Below, piece after piece: positions 1-5,341 of a DNA stretch of 8,334 nucleotides. Under the pieces are notes generated by a model, which saw only the letters and a program-made list of their open reading frames with translations, made no database searches and was not told the DNA's origin. Both the position numbers and the translations under genes were made by a program. How positions within the stretch are numbered: position 1 is the stretch's first letter; every line of letters starts with the position of its first letter. Source of the DNA: JAICTV01 sp035634055 (lineage in GTDB: Bacteria > Planctomycetota > Phycisphaerae > Tepidisphaerales > Tepidisphaeraceae); the NCBI GenBank assembly GCA_035634055.1, contig DASQDR010000231.1:1-8334 (forward strand), in the 5' to 3' direction.

Positions 1-2
1 TG

Positions 3-152
3 CTCGCGAGCGAGGGCGTGACGATCAGGGAGAACGGCCGGGCCAGCCTCGACGGGCGGTTCGTCCCGCCGCTGGTTCCCGTCTCCGGACCCGGCGCCGC
101 CGGCGCCCCGCGCGCTCGCGCCCGCGTCCGCGCCGCCGCTACAATGTCGTAG
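3..152 (+). CDS. 3' end of an unidentified upstream gene (partial)
   Basis: An open frame enters from the left edge and ends at a TAG at 150-152, one base before the hemW start. About 49 codons are visible. Only about five third positions are A or T, against more at positions one and two, which is the pattern expected of a real gene in this genome. The two other forward frames are either stopped early or read as Arg-rich shadow sequence. The first 30 or so residues look like ordinary protein (for example GVTIRENGRASLDGRF), while the tail is a low-complexity Ala/Arg/Pro stretch ending in TMS. I do not recognise a family. The one-base spacing suggests cotranscription, and possibly translational coupling, with hemW. 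The Ala/Arg tail could also be GC-rich non-coding sequence, so this is a moderate call. Confidence 0.5.
   Translation, partial: LASEGVTIRENGRASLDGRFVPPLVPVSGPGAAGAPRARARVRAAATMS
140..145 (+). promoter_or_regulatory. Possible -10 element TACAAT just before hemW
   Basis: TACAAT matches the bacterial -10 consensus TATAAT at five of six positions and stands out in very GC-rich sequence. A start site about seven bases downstream would fall at 152-154, on the GTG itself, giving a leaderless hemW mRNA, which would fit the absence of a Shine-Dalgarno sequence. No convincing -35 box is visible 16-18 bases upstream, and the element lies inside the probable end of the upstream gene. Weak inference only. 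Confidence 0.2.
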
Positions 153-153
153 C

Positions 154-1371
154 GTGTCGCTGAAGGTCCTGAACGATCTCCCGCAAATGCTCGACCCGGG
201 CGCCCTTCCCGCGGCCGAGGTGGAGGCGCTCTACGTTCACGTCCCGTTCTGCTTCCACAAGTGCCACTACTGCGACTTCTACAGCATCACCCGCCAGACC
301 GATGAGCGCATGTCGCGCTTCGTGGAGCTCACCCTGCGCGAGGCGGAGACGTGGACCCGCTCAGCGCGTGGGCCGGCGCTGCGCCCGCGCACCGTCTTCT
401 TCGGCGGCGGCACGCCGACGCTGCTGCCGATCGACTCCATGCGCCGCCTGCTGGAAGGCCTGCGCGAGCGGATCGACTTATCGGACGTCGGCGAGTTCAC
501 GGTCGAGTGCAACCCCGCCACCGCGTCGCTCGAGTACTTCCAGATGCTCCGAACCGCGGGCGTCGATCGGATCAGCTTCGGCGCGCAAAGCTTTGACCGT
601 CACGAGCTGAAGCAGCTCGAGCGCCACCACGACCCGGACGACGTCCCCAAGAGCCTCGATCTGGCGCGGGCCGCCGGGTTTGAGCGGATCAACTTTGACC
701 TGATCTACGCCATCCCGGGGCAGACGCTGGAATCGTGGGCGGCGTCGCTGGACTCGGCGATCGCGCTGGGGACCAAGCACCTGTCGGCGTACGGGCTGAC
801 GTACGAGTCGAACACCGCCATCACCGTACGCCGGCGGCTCGGGCATTTCGTGGCGGCGGAGGAATCGCTGGAGCTCGACATGCTGCGCCACGCGCGGGCG
901 CGACTGGCCGGAGCGGGATTGCCGCCTTACGAGATCAGCAACTACGCCGCGCCCGGCGAGGAGTGCCGGCACAACCTGGTTTATTGGACCGGCGGGAGCT
1001 ACGTCGGACTGGGGCCGTCGGCGGCGTCGCACGTCGAGGGTTGGCGCTGGCGCAACCGTCCGCACCTGGGCGAGTGGGAGCGTGCCGCCGCCGCGGGCGA
1101 GTTGCCTTCTATTGAAGTAGAGCAACTCACCCCCCGCCGCCGCGCCGGCGAGCTGGCGATGCTCCAGCTCCGCCTGTCGCGCGGGTTAAACTTTGCGGAG
1201 TTCGCCGCCCGCACCGGACATGACGCGCGCCAGCTTTGGGCCGATCCGATCGAGCGGTTTTCCGCGGTCGGACTGCTGTCGGCGGACGATCGCGCCCTGC
1301 GGCTCACCGATCGCGGCGTCGCCGTCGCCGACGCGCTGGCGGCGGAGTTCCTCGATGCCCCCGCCAACTGA
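154..1371 (+). CDS. hemW: HemW-type radical SAM heme chaperone (often annotated oxygen-independent coproporphyrinogen III oxidase-like)
   Basis: A 405-residue radical SAM protein. The iron-sulfur motif CX3CX2C is at C33, C37 and C40, followed by DF. The SAM-binding GGGTP is at residues 84-88. Further family blocks are ISFGAQSF (140-147), DLIYAIPGQT (182-191), YEISNYA (259-265) and CRHNLVYW (271-278), with a C-terminal HemN_C-type domain around 326-400. True HemN oxidases have an additional cysteine (CX3CX2CXC). Here the residue two after C40 is Phe, as in HemW, which binds and transfers heme instead of oxidising coproporphyrinogen. The length is slightly above the E. coli protein (about 380) because of a 20-residue N-terminal lead. 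The GTG start at 154 has no Shine-Dalgarno sequence. ATG at residue 12 (187) is an alternative, also without one; the conserved core starts near residue 25, so either would work. The gene has no evident functional link to the pilus genes downstream. Family call is firm; start is uncertain. Confidence 0.93.
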   Translation: MSLKVLNDLPQMLDPGALPAAEVEALYVHVPFCFHKCHYCDFYSITRQTDERMSRFVELTLREAETWTRSARGPALRPRTVFFGGGTPTLLPIDSMRRLLEGLRERIDLSDVGEFTVECNPATASLEYFQMLRTAGVDRISFGAQSFDRHELKQLERHHDPDDVPKSLDLARAAGFERINFDLIYAIPGQTLESWAASLDSAIALGTKHLSAYGLTYESNTAITVRRRLGHFVAAEESLELDMLRHARARLAGAGLPPYEISNYAAPGEECRHNLVYWTGGSYVGLGPSAASHVEGWRWRNRPHLGEWERAAAAGELPSIEVEQLTPRRRAGELAMLQLRLSRGLNFAEFAARTGHDARQLWADPIERFSAVGLLSADDRALRLTDRGVAVADALAAEFLDAPAN

Positions 1372-1455
1372 CGCGCCGCCGCCACGACGCATTTTCTCGC
1401 CCGCTTTCTCCCCCACCTCACCTAAACGTCACGCGCCACACCGCCGATACGCAAG

Positions 1456-1463
1456 TAAGGAGG
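1456..1463 (+). promoter_or_regulatory. Orphan perfect Shine-Dalgarno sequence TAAGGAGG
   Basis: This is fully complementary to the 16S rRNA tail, stronger than any ribosome-binding site of the genes here. No ATG, GTG or TTG lies 5-12 bases downstream. The nearest start, GTG at 1490, is 26 bases away and would give only a 22-codon reading frame ending at the TGA at 1556-1558. The GGAGG core can pair with CCTCC at 1509-1513, and its last two G residues lie in the GGCGG arm of a local stem. It may be a regulatory decoy, part of an RNA structure, or chance. Confidence 0.3.
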
Positions 1464-1633
1464 CGGCAGAAACTGCGGGACCACTCGGCGTGACCGCGCT
1501 TCACCAATCCTCCCGGTTTGCCTGCGTCACCGGCGAATCGTACGTCAGTTGTCCGTGACCCGTTGTTCCCGCGACCCCTCTTCCGCGCCAGGCGCGGCGA
1601 CGACGGGCGGCGCGGGAGAGGGCGGGCAGGGTT

Positions 1634-1643
1634 GGAGAGGAAG
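1634..1643 (+). promoter_or_regulatory. Ribosome-binding site fixing the pilM start
   Basis: GGAGAGGAAG lies directly before ATG 1644, with six bases between GGAG and the start. This selects ATG 1644 over the upstream in-frame TTG at 1518, which would add 42 Arg-rich, unconserved residues and has no Shine-Dalgarno sequence. Confidence 0.8.
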
Positions 1644-3002
1644 ATGCTCGGCTTCGTCCAAAACTTTTTCGCGCCCAAGGGCAACCCGATCGGCGTGGAC
1701 TACGGCAGCGATGCGCTGCGGCTGGCGCAGGTGCAGTTGGTGGGCGGCGAGCACCGGCTCGTTGCCGCCGCCACCGCCGACGTCCCCGCGCACATCCGCC
1801 ACGACGTCGGCGCTCGCCTGAACTTCTTCGTCGACACCACCCGCGACCTGCTGAGCCAGGGGAAGTTCCGCGGGCGGCAGGCGGTGCTCGGGCTGCCGGC
1901 GGCCAACATGTTCATCCAGCACCTGCGCATGCCCAAGATGGACGCCGACGGCATGAAGAAGGCGCTCCCCTGGGAGCTGCGCGGCAAGCTGCCGATCGAC
2001 CCGTCGCACGCGCTGCTGCGGCACATCGTCGCCGGCGACGTCTACGAGGGGCAGGAAGCCAAGTGTGAAGTGATCGTGATGGCGGCGGCGAAGGAGATGG
2101 TCAACCAACTCCTCGCGGCCGCGTCCAAGGCCAGGCTCGACGTCGTTGGCATGAACACCGAGCCCAAGGCGCTGGTCGACTGCTTCACGCAGATTTACCG
2201 GCGCAAGAGCGACGAGGGCGTCATCAGTTGCTACGTCGACATCGGCGCCGTGGCGACGCGGGCGACGATCGCCTGCGGGACCGAGATCCTCTTCGCGCGG
2301 ACGATTCCCGTCGGCGGCGACCACTTCAGCCGGGCCGCGGCGCAGGGGCTGTCGATCAAGCTGGAAGAGGCCAAGATCCTGCGGGTGAAGATCGCGCAGA
2401 TGCCGCCGCCCGCCGAGGAGGCGAAGGAGAAGCCGCCGGTGACGGTGCGCGGGGTGCGGCCGGACGCGTCGATCGAGAACAGCTTCGCGCTGCTGTCGGC
2501 CGGCCTGCCGCCCGAGCGTCGCACGCCCGCGGTGACGGACGAGCAGCCGGAGGAGACCGCCGCCGCCCCCGCCCCCGCCGCCGCCCCCGCCGCCGCCCCC
2601 GCGCCCAGCCCGGCGGACGACCTCGCCCGCCAGTCCAAGCGCGTCGAGCAGGCGTGCGCCGAGCCGCTGCGGCGGCTGGTGGAAGAGCTGGAGCTGTGCC
2701 GGCGGTACTACGAGATGACCTTCCCGCAGCGCCCGCTCGAGCGGCTGATCTTCGTCGGCGGCGAGGCGCGTCAAAAGGGCCTGTGCCAGCAGATCGCCCG
2801 GCAGATGGGGCTGGCGGCGCAGGTGGGCGACCCGCTGGTGCGGGTGGGGAAGAACAGCGACGTCGGCGTGGAGGCGGGCATCGACCGCCGCCAGCCGCAA
2901 CCCGGCTGGGCGGTCGCCATCGGCCTGAGCATGGGTCCCGCCGCCGGCGCGGGCAACGCCTCCGCCGCCGAGCAGCACGCCGCCGCCGCGAGCACCAAGT
3001 AG
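1644..3002 (+). CDS. pilM: Type IV pilus assembly protein PilM (actin-like ATPase)
   Basis: A 452-residue cytoplasmic protein of the PilM/FtsA actin-like fold. It binds ATP and docks on the cytoplasmic tail of PilN to link the alignment complex to the motor. The first phosphate loop is GVDYGSDALRLAQV (17-30), the 1C-type subdomain is about 55-165, the second phosphate loop is VDIGAVATRA (198-207), and the adenosine motif is FVGGEARQKG (370-379). Typical PilM proteins are about 350-380 residues. The excess here is an insert at roughly 254-326, which includes an Ala/Pro tract (306-324) that looks disordered, plus an Ala-rich C-terminal tail (430-452). The start is fixed by GGAGAGGAAG immediately upstream. 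pilN follows after 33 bases, consistent with one transcript. The insert DNA is a C-rich direct repeat described separately. Assignment is firm from fold motifs and neighbours. Confidence 0.93.
   Translation: MLGFVQNFFAPKGNPIGVDYGSDALRLAQVQLVGGEHRLVAAATADVPAHIRHDVGARLNFFVDTTRDLLSQGKFRGRQAVLGLPAANMFIQHLRMPKMDADGMKKALPWELRGKLPIDPSHALLRHIVAGDVYEGQEAKCEVIVMAAAKEMVNQLLAAASKARLDVVGMNTEPKALVDCFTQIYRRKSDEGVISCYVDIGAVATRATIACGTEILFARTIPVGGDHFSRAAAQGLSIKLEEAKILRVKIAQMPPPAEEAKEKPPVTVRGVRPDASIENSFALLSAGLPPERRTPAVTDEQPEETAAAPAPAAAPAAAPAPSPADDLARQSKRVEQACAEPLRRLVEELELCRRYYEMTFPQRPLERLIFVGGEARQKGLCQQIARQMGLAAQVGDPLVRVGKNSDVGVEAGIDRRQPQPGWAVAIGLSMGPAAGAGNASAAEQHAAAASTK
2558..2603 (+). repeat. C-rich direct repeat inside pilM, G-quadruplex-capable on the minus strand
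   Basis: Four runs of exactly five C occur at 2566-2570, 2572-2576, 2584-2588 and 2596-2600, separated by spacers of 1, 7 and 7 bases (both 7-base spacers are GCCGCCG). On the minus (template) strand this is G5-N1-G5-N7-G5-N7-G5, which fits the usual G-quadruplex rule. The 12-base unit CCCCCGCCGCCG occurs twice and begins a third time. It encodes the Ala/Pro linker of PilM and may vary in length by slippage. Confidence 0.75.
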
Positions 3003-3035
3003 CGAGATCCGTAACCGCGTGAATGTGAGGAAGCC

Positions 3036-3761
3036 ATGGGCGCTCCAAACGAACTTTCCTTCCTGCCTGACGACTACCTCGAGCGCAAGGCGCGCCGGCG
3101 GACCAACGCGATCTGCGCCGTGCTGTTCTGCACCGTGATGGGCGCGATCGGGTCGGCCTTCTGGGTAAGCGAGAAGTCGATGCGCGAGATCGACCAGCAG
3201 TACGTCAAGGTCCAGGAGCAGTACACCGATGCCGCCAAGCGGATCGAGCAGGTCCAGCAGATGCAGGACAAGCAGCGTCGCATGGCGCACCAGGCGGAGC
3301 TGACGGCGTCGCTGCTGGAGAAGGTCCCGCGCAGCTTCGTGCTGGCAGAGCTGACCAACGGGATGCCGCCGGGCGTGTCGCTGCTGGACTTCCAGCTCGA
3401 CGCGCGGGTGAGCAGCGCCGCCGCCCCCGCCGCCAAGGCGTTCGACCCCCGCACCGCCGGCGCCGCCGGCACCATCAACGCCCTGGCCAGCGCCCAGCCC
3501 CGCGCCTACGACGTGACGATGCGCGCCACCGGCGTGGCGCAGACCGACGTGCAGGTGGCGCAGTTCATCAGCAAGCTGAACCAGTCCAAGCTGCTCAAGG
3601 ACGTCAACCTGATGTACACCGAGGAGCTCACCCAGCGCGACGGCGACGGCGCGGCGCGGGAGAAGATCCGAAAGTTCCAGCTCGAGCTGAGCCTCAACCC
3701 GCAGGCCAAGGTCGACCCGGAAACCGCGCAGCGCCACCTGAAGTCGGCAGCAGCGAACTGA
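3036..3761 (+). CDS. pilN: Type IV pilus inner-membrane alignment protein PilN
   Basis: A 241-residue bitopic membrane protein. The short cytoplasmic tail carries NELSFLPDDY (5-14), which occupies the place of the conserved INLLP-type segment that inserts into PilM. A positively charged stretch (18-23) precedes a single transmembrane helix at about 25-45, giving an N-in orientation. A coiled coil rich in Gln, Glu and Lys follows (about 50-95), then a periplasmic domain with FVLAELTNGMPPGVSLLDFQ at 101-120 and a second half from about 157 to 222. An Ala/Gly-rich insert (about 126-152) interrupts the periplasmic domain and makes the protein longer than the usual 180-200 residues. GAGGAAG lies five bases before the ATG. 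It is expected to dimerise with PilO, encoded next. Assignment rests on topology, the LSFLP motif and order pilM-pilN-pilO. Confidence 0.9.
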   Translation: MGAPNELSFLPDDYLERKARRRTNAICAVLFCTVMGAIGSAFWVSEKSMREIDQQYVKVQEQYTDAAKRIEQVQQMQDKQRRMAHQAELTASLLEKVPRSFVLAELTNGMPPGVSLLDFQLDARVSSAAAPAAKAFDPRTAGAAGTINALASAQPRAYDVTMRATGVAQTDVQVAQFISKLNQSKLLKDVNLMYTEELTQRDGDGAAREKIRKFQLELSLNPQAKVDPETAQRHLKSAAAN

Positions 3762-3768
3762 GGAAAGA

Positions 3769-3866
3769 GTGGCTGGTGGCCAATGGCCAGTGGGCCGGTG
3801 GTCAGTGAAGAGAACGCTGGCAGATCAGCGGCACGCGCCACAAGCCACTGACCACTTGCCACTGAA
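3769..3866 (+). repeat. Nested inverted repeat of TGGYCAGTG-type units between pilN and pilO
   Basis: The 116-base gap is largely filled by TGG/CCA-type units such as TGGCCA (3777-3782 and 3784-3789) and GTGGTCAGTG. The ten-base GTGGTCAGTG (3798-3807) pairs perfectly with CACTGACCAC (3846-3855), and flanking units extend this imperfectly to about 22 bases. Inside lies a second stem, CGCTG (3815-3819) with CAGCG (3826-3830). Read as protein these units give SGQW or GGQW motifs, which I recall as spurious translations of dispersed repeats in planctomycete genomes; that is recollection. It is probably a dispersed palindromic element and could fold in the operon mRNA. Confidence 0.65.
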
Positions 3867-3877
3867 CGGAGAGAGCC

Positions 3878-4438
3878 ATGAAGTTCGGAATTCGAGAAGT
3901 CATCTTCGTCGTGGTGATGCTCGGCCTGCTCGGCAGCACCAATTACTTCGTCTTCAGCAAGGCCAACAAGCGAAAGGCCGAGCGGCTGACCGACATCCGC
4001 GCCCGCCAGCAGGCGCTGTCCAACCTCCAGCAGGCGACCGCCGGCATCGAGGACCTCAACCGCAAGATCGACGACCTGCAAAAGGCCATCACCTTCTTCG
4101 AGGGCAAGCTGCCGCAGGAGAAAGAGGTCGACAAGATCCTCAAGGAAGTCTGGCAGATGGCCGAGGCCAACTCGCTCCAGACCAAGTCGATCAAGACCAT
4201 GCGCTCGGAGCGCGGGCCGAACTACAGCGAGCAGCCGATCGACATGAACCTGAGCGGGGACTTCAACGGGTTCTACTCCTTCCTGCTCCAGCTCGAGAAG
4301 CTGCCGCGCATCACGCGGGTGACGCAGATGAACCTCACCAAGATCAACGACCGAGACGGGGAGATGCAGGCGTCGATGCGGCTGAGCATCTACTTCGAGC
4401 CCGACTCCGGCGGCACCTCGGTCGCGGGCGCGCAGTAG
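3878..4438 (+). CDS. pilO: Type IV pilus inner-membrane alignment protein PilO
   Basis: A 186-residue bitopic protein. A very short cytoplasmic end (MKFGIRE) leads into one transmembrane helix (about 7-26), then a coiled coil (about 32-72) and a PilO/GspM-like ferredoxin-fold domain (about 78-175). Typical PilO phrases are visible: FFEGKLPQEKEVDKILKE (73-90), where the coiled coil meets the fold, and DMNLSGDFNGFYSFLLQLEK (122-141). PilO pairs with PilN to form the periplasmic part of the alignment complex and to contact PilP. GGAGAGAG precedes the ATG with six bases between GGAG and the start, placing the ribosome-binding site just after the repeat-filled gap. Length is close to the family norm of about 200. 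Assignment is firm from domain pattern and position. Confidence 0.9.
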   Translation: MKFGIREVIFVVVMLGLLGSTNYFVFSKANKRKAERLTDIRARQQALSNLQQATAGIEDLNRKIDDLQKAITFFEGKLPQEKEVDKILKEVWQMAEANSLQTKSIKTMRSERGPNYSEQPIDMNLSGDFNGFYSFLLQLEKLPRITRVTQMNLTKINDRDGEMQASMRLSIYFEPDSGGTSVAGAQ

Positions 4439-4499
4439 GCACCCGCCGGGCCGGCAGTCGAACCGGTGTGGTAACGAAAACTTCAGCAGGGACGGGCGG

Positions 4500-4517
4500 C
4501 GCGCTCAAGGCAGCGCG
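4500..4517 (+). other. Short hairpin between pilO and the PilP-like gene
   Basis: CGCGCT (4500-4505) and AGCGCG (4512-4517) form a perfect six-base stem around CAAGGC. It lies in the 109-base gap, about 20 bases upstream of the ribosome-binding site (GGAG at 4537-4540). In sequence this GC-rich a stem of this size may arise by chance. Confidence 0.35.
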
Positions 4518-4547
4518 ATCCCCCGCAAGAGGAAGCGGAGAAGTCAC

Positions 4548-5240
4548 ATGAGCACGCACAACGACGGGAGTTCGCAGACGCAGGACCAGGGGGCGGGCGA
4601 CGGGGACCTGACGGCGGCGCTCGCCGCCGGCACCGACGCGGAGTTCGTCGCAACCGAGGAGAAGAAGCCGGTCGTCACTCCCGGCATGCTCTACCTGCTG
4701 CTGCTGGTGGCCGTCGGGGGCGGCGGGACGTACTACATGTACCACCGCCAGGGCCCCGCAAGCGCCCAGGCCGCCACCGCCGAGTCGCAGAAGGCGAAGC
4801 AGACCATCGACACCTTTCTCGCCAGCGGCCCCGGCGGGATGAAGATGATGGAGTCGATGCTCAAGGACACCGAGAAGGTCGTCCAGCAGTTCAACGACTA
4901 CCCCAGCGTCACCCAGGTGCCGCTCAGCGCGCTCCAGACCAACCCGTTCAAGTTCGCCAAGGTCGAGGCCGCCCCCACCGCCGCGGCGGTGAAGGTCGAC
5001 GAGGACCTGGCCAAGAAGAAGCGCGACGAGGAGCGGCAGGCGGGGCTCAAGGCGTCGCAGGCGCTGAACCTCCAGTCGATCATCCACAGCGGCTCGCGCA
5101 AGGCGTGCATGATCAACAACACGCTGGTGCTCGAGGGGCAGCAGGTCGAGCAGTTCACCGTCGAGAAGATCACCCCCAGCTCGGTGATCCTGCGCACCGG
5201 CGCGTTCCGCTACGAGCGGCGGATGCAGCAGCCGCACTAA
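4548..5240 (+). CDS. PilP-like / GspB-like pilus alignment protein, single-pass membrane
   Basis: A 230-residue protein I cannot name firmly. Residues 1-42 are hydrophilic and acidic, followed by one transmembrane helix at about 46-64 (LYLLLLVAVGGGG), giving a type II membrane topology. A periplasmic linker with a charged helical stretch (about 75-95 and 140-170) leads to a small C-terminal domain (about 173-230): LNLQSIIHSG, ACMINNTLVLEGQQV and FTVEKITPSSVILRTG. The pattern LxSI-x-MINxxxVxEGxxVxxFxVxxIxPxxVxL recalls the beta-rich C-terminal domains of PilP, GspC and especially GspB (T2SSB) proteins, which contact the secretin or scaffold it. Canonical PilP is a lipoprotein; no signal peptide or lipobox is present. 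Its place after pilMNO and before the ATPases suggests it replaces PilP by bridging PilN/PilO and the secretin. GGAG lies seven bases before the ATG. Role is inferred from topology and neighbours. Confidence 0.75.
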   Translation: MSTHNDGSSQTQDQGAGDGDLTAALAAGTDAEFVATEEKKPVVTPGMLYLLLLVAVGGGGTYYMYHRQGPASAQAATAESQKAKQTIDTFLASGPGGMKMMESMLKDTEKVVQQFNDYPSVTQVPLSALQTNPFKFAKVEAAPTAAAVKVDEDLAKKKRDEERQAGLKASQALNLQSIIHSGSRKACMINNTLVLEGQQVEQFTVEKITPSSVILRTGAFRYERRMQQPH

Positions 5241-5256
5241 TTCGTGCGGCGACGGC

Positions 5257-5281
5257 GGGCGACGCGCGATTCGCGCCGCCC
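5257..5281 (+). other. Strong GC hairpin between the PilP-like gene and pilB
   Basis: GGGCG (5257-5261), a two-base AC bulge and GCGCG (5264-5268) pair with CGCGC (5272-5276) and CGCCC (5277-5281) around a three-base ATT loop, ten base pairs in all. It starts 17 bases after the stop codon of the PilP-like gene. No U-run follows, so a classic intrinsic terminator is unlikely; it could stabilise the 3' end of the upstream message or attenuate transcription into pilB. Confidence 0.5.
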
Positions 5282-5327
5282 CGCAGAACGGAGCAGGAGC
5301 GGTCGGTCGATCGGCCAGTCAGGGATG

Positions 5328-5337
5328 AGAGGAAGGA
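5328..5337 (+). promoter_or_regulatory. Ribosome-binding site fixing the pilB start
   Basis: AGAGGAAGGA lies five bases (counted from GGAAGG) before ATG 5342. It selects this start over in-frame starts further upstream, which would overlap the PilP-like gene by more than 100 bases and add an unconserved Ala/Arg-rich segment. Confidence 0.75.
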
Positions 5338-5341
5338 TCTG

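Larger units (their letters stand above)
1372..1643 (+). promoter_or_regulatory. Intergenic region and probable 5' leader of the pil operon
   Basis: 272 bases lie between the hemW stop and the pilM start. No frame has the third-position GC pattern of the neighbouring genes, so I call it non-coding. Four complementary segments alternate along it: GTCAC at 1428-1432 and 1526-1530, GTGAC at 1490-1494 and 1555-1559. Each GTGAC can pair with either GTCAC, so alternative folds are possible. The first pairing extends to seven base pairs (1428-1434 with 1488-1494) and encloses CCGCC/GGCGG (1441-1445 with 1462-1466) and GCAG/CTGC (1466-1469 with 1473-1476), a three-way-junction-like layout. A perfect ribosome-binding sequence and a complementary CCTCC (1509-1513) also lie here. 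I match it to no known riboswitch class. No clear sigma-70 or sigma-54 promoter is visible, and no hairpin plus U-run that would terminate hemW. Confidence 0.4.

Noticed and set aside
1372..1440. Intrinsic terminator after hemW
   Set aside because: There is a pyrimidine-rich stretch (CATTTTCTCG) but no stable stem before it.
1500..1531. Minus-strand GACGCAGGCAAACC, resembling part of the c-di-GMP-I (GEMM) riboswitch core
   Set aside because: The following conserved GGGACGCAAAGC half and the tetraloop helix are missing, and it would face hemW in antisense. A short match only.
1440..1640. Sigma-54 or clear sigma-70 promoter for the pil operon
   Set aside because: No GG-N10-GC pair in a suitable context and no paired -35/-10 boxes could be supported by eye.
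1518..1643. Upstream TTG start that would lengthen PilM by 42 residues
   Set aside because: The added segment is Arg-rich and unlike PilM N-termini, there is no ribosome-binding site, and ATG 1644 has a good one directly before it.
1545..3737. A 730-codon open frame on the minus strand across pilM and pilN
   Set aside because: It is the antisense shadow of two genes with clear family motifs. Its predicted protein is Leu/Arg/Gly-rich low complexity, as GC-rich antisense frames are.
3769..4551. A 260-codon plus-strand frame overlapping pilO
   Set aside because: It begins in the intergenic repeat (GGQW-type translation) and then runs out of frame through pilO as an Arg/Ala/Gln-rich shadow.
5105..5341. 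Upstream start that would lengthen PilB by 79 residues
   Set aside because: It overlaps the end of the PilP-like gene in another frame and reads as shadow sequence; ATG 5342 has a strong ribosome-binding site.
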